From: Hyphomicrobiales bacterium
GTDB taxonomy: Bacteria > Pseudomonadota > Alphaproteobacteria > Rhizobiales > Rhizobiaceae
Length of the DNA: 64,000 bases
Direction of reading: 5' to 3'
Assembly: GCA_900466575.1 (NCBI GenBank)
Contig: UBMP01000009.1
Coordinates: forward strand, 124,001 to 188,000
Shown: positions 45,908 to 52,631 of the stretch, piece after piece
How the letters are laid out: each line of letters starts with the position of its first letter
Position numbering within the stretch: position 1 is the first letter of the stretch
The notes under the pieces: generated by a model
Databases searched by the model: none
Told to the model about the DNA's origin: nothing
What the model saw: only the letters and a program-made list of their open reading frames with translations
Translations under genes and position numbers: made by a program

Positions 45908-46939
45908 TCAAGTCAAATCGACGCGGCGCTTTTCGCCCGCATTGGCGCTCTCGATGGCTGCGGCCACCATGGCGAGGCTCTGGATATTGTCGGAGCCGAC
46001 GGTGAGCGGCGTTCCGCCCGAGGTGACCGCGCGGACGAAATCGGCGATCACGCCGCCATGGCCCTCGATCAGCGGCTCGGAAAGCCGCGGGACTTCGACC
46101 GCTTCCAGCGGTCGGAAGAAGCCTTCGTCACCGGCTACGACATGGGCCTCGAAGCCCTCGTTGCCGTCCCACAGCAACGTGCCCTTGGTGCCGATGATGC
46201 GCCATGTGGCTTCCCAGGCGGTGTTCGCCCCTTCCGCGCACCACGAGCCACGATAGGTCATGGCCACGCCGTCTTCGAAGTCGAAAAGCGCGTCCGCTGC
46301 CGCGCCATGGGCGTACCACGAACCCTTGGGATTGGTTTCGCGGCAATAGACGGAGACCGGCTTGCGGGCGATGAGATAGCGGGCGGCGTCAAAGGTGTGG
46401 ATCGCCATGTCGAGGAGCAGCACATGGTCCATCGCGTCGCGGAAGCCGCCGAAATGGGCGCCGATGAAGAAGTCGACATGCACGGCGGTGAGGTCGCCAA
46501 GCGTGCCGGCCTCAATCATCGCCTTGACGCGGCGGATGCCGGAAAGGAAGCGGCGGTTCTGGATGACGGCGTGGATCTTGCCGGCCTTTGCGGCAAGCCC
46601 GACCAGCGCCTTCGCTTCAGGAAGCGCATTGGCCATCGGCTTTTCCGACAGAACATGGCAACCGGCGGCAAGACCGGCCTCGACAACAGCGAAGCGGGCA
46701 GGCGGAACGACGAGATCGAAGAGAAGATCGGGCTTCAGCTGCGCCAGCATGTCCGGAAGGTCGGCGCTGACGGAAATGCCGCCGAGCCCATGCTTTTCGG
46801 CACGGCGAACCGCAACCTCGGGGTCGAGATCGACCATGCCGACAAGGCGTACATTGTCTTTCAGATAGGGAATTTCACGAAGCGCGGTGAGCCAGCCATC
46901 GGACATAGCTCCGCACCCCGCCATCACGGCGGTCAGCAT
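45908..46939 (-). CDS. Gfo/Idh/MocA-family oxidoreductase
   Basis: A 343-residue NAD(P)-dependent dehydrogenase. The Rossmann motif is AVMAGCGAMSDGW, the lysine motif LSEKPMANALPEA, and the DMAIHTFDAARYL histidine segment follows. It probably oxidises the imported sugar or glycoside. It is the first gene of the operon, with GGGAGGAG before ATG 46939. It is divergent from the LacI regulator, and the two operators lie between them. Confidence 0.92.
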   Translation of the reverse strand: MLTAVMAGCGAMSDGWLTALREIPYLKDNVRLVGMVDLDPEVAVRRAEKHGLGGISVSADLPDMLAQLKPDLLFDLVVPPARFAVVEAGLAAGCHVLSEKPMANALPEAKALVGLAAKAGKIHAVIQNRRFLSGIRRVKAMIEAGTLGDLTAVHVDFFIGAHFGGFRDAMDHVLLLDMAIHTFDAARYLIARKPVSVYCRETNPKGSWYAHGAAADALFDFEDGVAMTYRGSWCAEGANTAWEATWRIIGTKGTLLWDGNEGFEAHVVAGDEGFFRPLEAVEVPRLSEPLIEGHGGVIADFVRAVTSGGTPLTVGSDNIQSLAMVAAAIESANAGEKRRVDLT

Positions 46940-46987
46940 ACCAGATCTCCTCCCAGAACGCCGCAATTCCTCTGTCGCGGTCGTTTT

Positions 46988-47051
46988 GTAAACGTTTACG
47001 AAAGTTGCCATGGGTCTTGAGACGTGTCAAGAAAATCTTGGAAACGTTTAC
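46988..47051. promoter_or_regulatory. Two LacI-type operators in the divergent spacer
   Basis: GTAAACGTTTAC (46988-46999) is a perfect palindrome, and GGAAACGTTTAC (47040-47051) is a copy with one mismatch. Both have the central CG typical of LacI-family sites. Centre-to-centre distance is 52 bp, about five helical turns, which would allow looping or cooperative binding. The second lies 12 bases before the regulator's start codon, so autoregulation is likely. Confidence 0.85.
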
Positions 47052-47063
47052 GAGGCGCGCAGA

Positions 47064-48095
47064 ATGAACATCCGTCGGCTGGCCGACCATCTCAATATTT
47101 CCATCGGAACCGTGTCTCGCGCGCTCAACAACCGGCCGGGCGTGCATCCGGAAACGCTTGAAAAGGTTCTCAAAGCCGCCACAGAACTCGGCTATGTCGC
47201 CAACCAGTCGGGACGCTCCTTAAGGCGTGGCGCGACGAACACGATCGGCTTCGTCATCGAGACGGGCCATCCGGCGCATCAGGCGGGTGACCAATTCTTC
47301 TATGTCGTTCTGGATGCGATGAACCTCTACCTTGCCGAACAGCGCTACGATCTGGTCATCCTGCCCTGCCATTCGGCGGACGATCCGGTCGAATTTCTCT
47401 CACGGGTCATTGCTCGCGGCATTGTCGATGCGCTCGTCATGACCGCCACGCGGCGCGTCGATCACCGTATCGCGCAGCTCGCCAAGTCGAAGCTGCCCTT
47501 CATGACGCTCGGCCGCAGCGAGACGCCGGGCAATTATTCCTGGATCGACCTCGATTTCGAGGGCGTGGCGCTGCGCTCGGTACAGGAGGCGGTGAAGCTC
47601 GGCCACCGGCGCATCGCCGTCGGTTTGCCGGATAACGACGTCGCGCTCGGCTATCATTACAAGTCCGGCTATCTGAAGGGACTGGCGGAAGCCGGTATTC
47701 CTATGGACGAGAGCCTGATCCTCCGCGTGCCGACCAGCGAAATGGGCGGGTTCAGCCTCGGAAAGCAGGTGGCCGCGCTGGCGGAGCGCCCGACCGCGCT
47801 GTTGCTCTGCTCGGAAGTGACCGCCGCCGGCGTCTATGCCGCCTTTGGCGAAATGGGGATCGAAGCGGGCCGGGACATTTCCCTCGTTGCCTTCCGCGAA
47901 AACCCGCTTATGCGCTTCCTCAATCCTGCGCCCGCCTGCTTCCGGCTTGACCTTGATGCGCTCGGCACGCGGCTCGGCGAAACGGTGCTCGATCTCCTGT
48001 CGCCCGACGAGGAGATCAGCCGCCGGCGCGGCGAGATCGTGCCGCTCACCTTCGTGCCCGGCAGATCGCTTCAGCCGCCGCACGCCGGGTCCTGA
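47064..48095 (+). CDS. LacI-family transcriptional regulator
   Basis: A 343-residue LacI protein. The helix-turn-helix and hinge are MNIRRLADHLNISIGTVSRA and NNRPGVHPETLEKVLKAATE, and a periplasmic-binding-like sugar sensor follows (TIGFVIETGHPAHQAGDQFF; FRLDLDALGTRLGETVLDLL). ATG 47064 begins the DNA-binding domain exactly; the frame is open further upstream across the second operator. It should repress the divergent dehydrogenase/importer operon and itself. Confidence 0.93.
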   Translation: MNIRRLADHLNISIGTVSRALNNRPGVHPETLEKVLKAATELGYVANQSGRSLRRGATNTIGFVIETGHPAHQAGDQFFYVVLDAMNLYLAEQRYDLVILPCHSADDPVEFLSRVIARGIVDALVMTATRRVDHRIAQLAKSKLPFMTLGRSETPGNYSWIDLDFEGVALRSVQEAVKLGHRRIAVGLPDNDVALGYHYKSGYLKGLAEAGIPMDESLILRVPTSEMGGFSLGKQVAALAERPTALLLCSEVTAAGVYAAFGEMGIEAGRDISLVAFRENPLMRFLNPAPACFRLDLDALGTRLGETVLDLLSPDEEISRRRGEIVPLTFVPGRSLQPPHAGS

Positions 48096-48220
48096 GGGGC
48101 GAGTTCGGTCCAGCATGGACGTCTGAACCGAACCCGATGCGCTGATCACGAGAACTGATCCCTTTTTTGCGCGCCGCTGCAGCGGTTGACGAAGGCCGAG
48201 CTCACTCGGCTCTCCTGGGC

Positions 48221-48280
48221 TTGACAAGCGAGGGGAATGTAATGTTATTACGCTGATGAATGTAATGTGATAACATTACA
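48221..48280 (+). promoter_or_regulatory. Promoter with two Zur-like boxes
   Basis: TTGACA (48221-48226) and GTTATT (48244-48249) form a -35/-10 pair with 17-bp spacing. TGTAATGTTATTACG (48238-48252) covers the -10, and TGTAATGTGATAACATTACA (48261-48280) is a near-perfect 20-bp dyad just downstream. Both match the ATGTTATAACAT-type Zur sites of alphaproteobacteria. The start-to-start distance of about 23 bp (two turns) suits cooperative repression by zinc-loaded Zur. Confidence 0.75.
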
Positions 48281-48341
48281 GATACGGTGAGCCGTGTTAG
48301 CGCAGCGCGCGTCTCGACCCAAACGAAAAGAGGACATTCTG

Positions 48342-49325
48342 ATGGAACGCGAAGCAACACCCGTGACCGTGCTGACGGGCTATCTCGGCGCGGGCAAGAC
48401 CACGCTCCTGAACCGCATCCTCACCGAGCCGCATGGCCGCAAGTTTGCGGTCATCGTCAACGAGTTCGGCGAAGTGGGTATAGACAACGACCTCATCGTC
48501 GATACCGACGAGGAAGTCTTCGAGATGAACAACGGCTGCATCTGCTGCACCGTCCGTGGCGATCTCATCCGCATCATCGAGACGCTGATGCGCCGCCGCG
48601 ATCGCTTCGACGGCATCCTCATTGAAACGACGGGCCTCGCGGACCCGGCCCCCGTCGCGCAGACCTTCTTCGTCGATGAGGAGGTGCGGTCGAAGACGCG
48701 GCTCGATGCCATCATCACCGTGGTCGACGCCATGCATCTGCTCGGCGAGATCGACCAGGCGCATGAGGCGCAGGAACAGCTCGCCTTTGCCGATACGATC
48801 ATCCTCAACAAGGTCGACCTGGTCGATGAAGAGGATATTGCCGCCGTGGAAGAGCGCATTCGCCGCCTGAATCCGACGGCTTCCATTCTTCGCTCGCAGC
48901 GTTGCGACGTGGACATCGCCGCCCTGCTTGACCGCCGCGCCTTCGATCTCACCCGCATTATCGAGGTCGAGCCAGATTTCCTGGACGAGACGCATGAGCA
49001 CGAGCATGACGACCATGTGTCCAGTCTGTCGCTGACCGCGCGCGAGCCGCTCGATCCCGAGCGCTTCTTTCCTTGGATCGAGCAGACCGTGAAGCATTTC
49101 GGCACCGATATCCTGCGCATGAAGGGTATCATCAGCTTCGACCGCGACGACGACCGCTATGTCGTGCAGGGCGTGCATATGCTCATGGAAGGCGACCACC
49201 AGCGCGCCTGGCGCGACGATGAAGAGCGCATCACGCGGCTCGTCTTCATCGGCCGCAATCTGCCGAAGGACATTCTGACCGACGGCTTCGACAAATGCCG
49301 GCTCTTCAAGCAGGCGGCGGAGTGA
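48342..49325 (+). CDS. COG0523 (CobW/ZigA-like) GTPase metallochaperone
   Basis: A 327-residue G3E-family GTPase. Walker A is GYLGAGKTT (13-21), the metal-binding GCICC lies at 65-69, NKVD at 156-159, a histidine-rich patch ETHEHEHDDH near 216-225, and a CobW C-terminal domain follows. Family members deliver metal to target proteins. The Zur-like boxes point to zinc-starvation use rather than cobalamin synthesis, although a cobalamin riboswitch follows directly. ATG 48342 has GAGGAC upstream. Confidence 0.9.
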   Translation: MEREATPVTVLTGYLGAGKTTLLNRILTEPHGRKFAVIVNEFGEVGIDNDLIVDTDEEVFEMNNGCICCTVRGDLIRIIETLMRRRDRFDGILIETTGLADPAPVAQTFFVDEEVRSKTRLDAIITVVDAMHLLGEIDQAHEAQEQLAFADTIILNKVDLVDEEDIAAVEERIRRLNPTASILRSQRCDVDIAALLDRRAFDLTRIIEVEPDFLDETHEHEHDDHVSSLSLTAREPLDPERFFPWIEQTVKHFGTDILRMKGIISFDRDDDRYVVQGVHMLMEGDHQRAWRDDEERITRLVFIGRNLPKDILTDGFDKCRLFKQAAE

Positions 49326-49365
49326 TGCGCGCTTGACAAGCTTTCGCGTCGGCGCATAACTGGGG

Positions 49366-49560
49366 GTGACGGTTCCTGAAGGCCAAGCCGGACGGATTAA
49401 TAGGGAACATGGTGAGGACGACCCGAATGGGGCCGAAACCATGGCTGCCCCCGCAACTGTGAGCGGTGAGGCTCTGTCAACGACGCCACTGGCCGAAAGG
49501 CCGGGAAGGCAGACAGAGCTTTCGACCCGCAAGCCAGGAGACCTGCCGTCAAGACACGTA
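49366..49560 (+). ncRNA. Cobalamin riboswitch
   Basis: The conserved landmarks occur in order: GGTTCC at the 5' side, GGGAACATGGTGAGG, GGCTGCCCCCGCAACTGTG, GCCACTGGCCGAAAGGCCGGG with GGGAAGGC, and the B12 box AAGCCAGGAGACCTGCC (49531-49547). It stands between the GTPase gene and the importer ATPase gene and should lower expression when adenosylcobalamin is abundant. The expression platform lies between about 49550 and 49663 and is not resolved by eye. Confidence 0.95.
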
Positions 49561-49662
49561 GCAACCGGACGGGGTGTGCCGGGAAGCGTTGATGACCATC
49601 AGGCGCGTCTTGCGTTGCGATGGCCGATCATCCTTCTCCAGCGCCGATTGCCGAGAGATGAG

Positions 49663-50436
49663 ATGACCTTGACTGCGCTCAAAGCAGAAAACCTGACCTT
49701 CCGCACGACCGCCGGCGCGCCGATTGTCGATTGCGTTTCGCTCGACATTCGCACCGGTGATCGCCTGGCCATCATCGGCCCGAACGGGGCGGGCAAGACG
49801 ACGCTTCTGAAACTCATGTGCGGCATGAGCCGCCCGTCCGCCGGCTCCATTGAGCTTGATGGAAAGCCGCTGCACGGCCTGAAACCCATCGACCGCGCCC
49901 GCCAGATTGCCGTCGTTGGCCAGGCAGATCAGCCGGACCGACGCATTTCGGTGCGCGATTATGTGGCGCTCGGCCGCATTCCGCATGCAATGCGCAAGAC
50001 GCGCGCCGAGGAGGCGGACCTCATCGATGCGGCCTTGGAGCGCACCGGACTTGCGGCCCTTGCCAAGCGCGAAATGGGCCTGCTTTCCGGCGGCGAGCGC
50101 CAGCGGGCGCAGATTGCCCGCGCCTTGGCACAGGAGCCGCGCATTCTCTTTCTTGATGAGCCGACGAACCATCTCGACCCGCGTGCCCGCGGTGCGCTGC
50201 TGGCGCTGGTCGCGGAACTCGACCTCACGGTGGTCGCTGTGCTCCACGATCTCAATCTCGTGCCGGATTTTGCCACCCTCGTGGCCGTGATGCGCGATGG
50301 CCGCCTCGTTTCGTCGGACGAGACCCTGTCGCGTGATCTCGTGCGAGAGGTCTTCGGCATCGACCTGCTGCGCCTGCCGCATCCGCATGAAAACCGCGAG
50401 CTGACGGTTTTCGACCTTTCCATGACCCATCACTGA
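49663..50436 (+). CDS. FecE/BtuD-type ABC transporter ATPase (cobalamin or cobalt uptake)
   Basis: A 257-residue ATPase with Walker A GPNGAGKTT, signature LSGGERQRAQIARAL and Walker B ILFLDEPTNHLDP. ATG 49663 follows GAGATG; upstream frame belongs to the riboswitch. It is first in a three-gene importer (ATPase, binding protein, FecCD permease) controlled by a cobalamin riboswitch. BtuFCD-type cobalamin uptake and CbtJKL-type cobalt uptake described for S. meliloti are both possible; the sequence alone does not separate them. Confidence 0.9.
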   Translation: MTLTALKAENLTFRTTAGAPIVDCVSLDIRTGDRLAIIGPNGAGKTTLLKLMCGMSRPSAGSIELDGKPLHGLKPIDRARQIAVVGQADQPDRRISVRDYVALGRIPHAMRKTRAEEADLIDAALERTGLAALAKREMGLLSGGERQRAQIARALAQEPRILFLDEPTNHLDPRARGALLALVAELDLTVVAVLHDLNLVPDFATLVAVMRDGRLVSSDETLSRDLVREVFGIDLLRLPHPHENRELTVFDLSMTHH

Positions 50437-50450
50437 TCGAAAGAACCACC

Positions 50451-51398
50451 ATGAAACGCCTGACACTCGGCCTCCTGCTGTCGCTGGCCGCAAGCTCTGC
50501 CTTTGCCTTTCCCGTCACGGTCGACAGCTGCGGCAAGCCGGTGACCTTTGATGCGGCACCCAAGCGCGCCGTGATCAACGATATCAACATGTCCAAGATG
50601 GCCTTCGCGCTCGGTCTCCAGCCTGAGATCGTCGGCATTAGCGGCGTGTCCGGCTGGTACAAGCTGGATGACGAGTTCAAGAAGGAGCAGGGCGCGATCC
50701 CGGAACTGGCGCCGAAATATCCGACGATGGAAAACATCCTCTCGGCCAATCCCGATTTCTTCTTCGCCGGCTGGTATTACGGCATGAAGCCGGGCGGCGA
50801 GGTGACGCCGGATACGCTGGCCGAGCATGGCATCAAGACGCTGGTGCTCACCGAAAGCTGCGTCCATCTCGACAAGAACCGCCCGGCCGCCTCCATGGAC
50901 CTGCTGTTCGGCGACATGGAAAAGCTTGGCAAGATCTTCGGCAAGGAAGCAGAAGCCGACAAGCTCGTGAACGGCTGGAAGGCGCAGCTCGCCGAGATCA
51001 GCGCCAAGGTCGGCAAGAATGCCGGCACGCGCGTCTTCCTCTACGATTCCGGAGAGGACAAGCCGTTCACGGCCGGCAAGTTCGCCATTCCCACTGCTAT
51101 GATCGAGGCAGCGGGTGGTGAGAACATCATGGCCGACATGCAGACGAGCTGGGGCAATACGGATTGGGAAACGGTTGCCGCGCGCAATCCGCAATTCCTC
51201 GTCCTCCTCGATTACCAGGATGGCGCCGGCTACAAGAAGCTGCTCGACTTCCTCAAGAGCCACCCGGCCATGAAGGAAACGGACGCGGTGAAGAACAACC
51301 GCTTCGTCGCGCTGCGCTATGAGGAGCTGACGCCCGGCCCGGACAATGTGAAGGCGATCGACAAGATTGCCCGCGCGCTGCATCCGGAAGCGTTCTGA
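50451..51398 (+). CDS. ABC transporter substrate-binding protein (BtuF/FepB family)
   Basis: A 315-residue periplasmic binding protein (type III). Residues 1-20 are a signal peptide (LLLSLAASSAFAFPV). The mature part starts VTVDSCGKPVTFDAAPKRAV and continues with NPDFFFAGWYYGMKPGG and AAGGENIMADMQTSWGNTDW, the usual metal-complex binding fold. It captures cobalamin or cobalt chelate for the FecCD permease that starts 2 bases after its stop. In contrast to the other importer operons in the window, no hairpin follows it. Confidence 0.9.
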   Translation: MKRLTLGLLLSLAASSAFAFPVTVDSCGKPVTFDAAPKRAVINDINMSKMAFALGLQPEIVGISGVSGWYKLDDEFKKEQGAIPELAPKYPTMENILSANPDFFFAGWYYGMKPGGEVTPDTLAEHGIKTLVLTESCVHLDKNRPAASMDLLFGDMEKLGKIFGKEAEADKLVNGWKAQLAEISAKVGKNAGTRVFLYDSGEDKPFTAGKFAIPTAMIEAAGGENIMADMQTSWGNTDWETVAARNPQFLVLLDYQDGAGYKKLLDFLKSHPAMKETDAVKNNRFVALRYEELTPGPDNVKAIDKIARALHPEAF

Positions 51399-51400
51399 GC

Positions 51401-52411
51401 GTGACCACGAGGTTTGTCCTCAGCGTGACGGCGGCAATCCTCGCCGTCGTTATCCTGGCCTGCATCTCGGTCGCCTATGGTTCGACCGTGATCCCGCTGG
51501 ATCAGGTCGTGGGCGCCATTGCACGCGCCGTGGGTCTCAGCCACGAGAGCGCGGTGACCCCGATCGACCGCATCATCGTCGATCTGCGCCTGCCGCGTGC
51601 GCTGGTGGCGATTGCAGTGGGGGCGGGGCTTGCGGTCATCGGCCTGCTGCTCCAGACCATCACCCGCAACGACCTCGCCGACCCCTTCCTCTTCGGCCTC
51701 TCGGCGGGGGCGGCGGCAGGTGCCGTTGCGGTCATCACCCGCGTCGGCGATCAGCTCGGCGTCTTCACTCTGCCGATTGCGGCCTTCACCGGCGGCATGT
51801 GCGCGACGGGGGCGGTGCTCTTCCTGCTGCGCCGCACCGAGGGGCAGGGGAATGAGCGACTGGTGCTCGCGGGTCTCGCCGTATCGTTTCTCTTCACGGC
51901 GCTCACCAATTATCTCGTCTTTTCCGGCGACCAGCGCGCCGCCCACTCGGTGCTCTTCTGGACCATGGGGGGCTTGGGTCTTTCCAGCTGGCACAATATC
52001 GGCATCGGACTTGCGGGCGCTGGCTTGGCGCTTGCCTATACGCTCGCCCGCCATCGCCAACTCGACGCGCTGCTCGGCGGCGAACAGACGGCCGAAAGCC
52101 TCGGCGTGTCGGTGAAGCGGCTGCGCAACGTCACCTTTCTCGTCGCCAGCTTCTCGACGGCGCTGCTGGTCTCCATCACCGGCGTCATCGGTTTCATCGG
52201 CCTCATGGTGCCGCATATCGCGCGGGCCTTTGCCGGGCCGTTGCATGCGCGGCTCGCCATCGTTTGCAGCCTGATCGGGGCCGCGCTGATGCTGGGTAGC
52301 GATCTTCTCGCCCGTACGCTGCTGCCGCCGCAGGAGCTACCGGTCGGCGTGGTGACAAGCTCCATCGGGGCGTTTTTCGTGATTGCCATGTTGATGCACG
52401 GGAAGCGGTGA
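51401..52411 (+). CDS. FecCD-family ABC transporter permease
   Basis: A 336-residue protein with about nine to ten hydrophobic segments and FecCD signatures (IDRIIVDLRLPRALVAIAVGAGLAV, TRNDLADPFLFGLSAGAAAGA, VSITGVIGFIGLMVPHIAR, LPVGVVTSSIGAFFV). The start codon is GTG at 51401. It completes the riboswitch-controlled importer. Confidence 0.92.
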   Translation: MTTRFVLSVTAAILAVVILACISVAYGSTVIPLDQVVGAIARAVGLSHESAVTPIDRIIVDLRLPRALVAIAVGAGLAVIGLLLQTITRNDLADPFLFGLSAGAAAGAVAVITRVGDQLGVFTLPIAAFTGGMCATGAVLFLLRRTEGQGNERLVLAGLAVSFLFTALTNYLVFSGDQRAAHSVLFWTMGGLGLSSWHNIGIGLAGAGLALAYTLARHRQLDALLGGEQTAESLGVSVKRLRNVTFLVASFSTALLVSITGVIGFIGLMVPHIARAFAGPLHARLAIVCSLIGAALMLGSDLLARTLLPPQELPVGVVTSSIGAFFVIAMLMHGKR

Positions 52412-52455
52412 GCGCCGGCTAACCTTCTAAAAAGCAAGTGTTTCCGGGTGCGGTT

Positions 52456-52590
52456 GCCCCCTCATCCGACTCTTCGGGCCACCTTCTCCCCGCTGGGGAG
52501 AAGAGGGAATATGCCGCAGCGCTTATGGACATCCTCGCCCCATCGGGGAGAGGTCCGCCGAGCGATAGCGGAGGCGGGGTGAGGGGGAGC
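52456..52590. repeat. Dispersed intergenic repeat, copy 4
   Basis: This begins CCCCCTCATCCGACTCTTC, continues CTTCTCCCCGCTGGGGAGAAG, and ends CCGAGCGATAGCGGAGGCGGGGTGAGGGG. Its two arms match copies at 2.5, 16.6 and 63.3 kb. It fills the convergent gap between the FecCD gene and the molybdenum hydroxylase gene and may serve as a terminator. Confidence 0.8.
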
Positions 52591-52631
52591 CGCTCCCCAA
52601 AACCGTATTGGTTCAACCGAACGTCACCGTC

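Noticed and set aside
48342-49325. Reading the CobW-like GTPase as a cobalamin biosynthesis gene because a B12 riboswitch follows
   Set aside because: The Zur-like boxes upstream and the histidine-rich patch favour a zinc-linked metallochaperone; the riboswitch lies after the gene.
49366-49662. An N-terminal extension of the cobalamin-type importer ATPase
   Set aside because: These codons lie in the cobalamin riboswitch, and the conserved ATPase begins at 49663.
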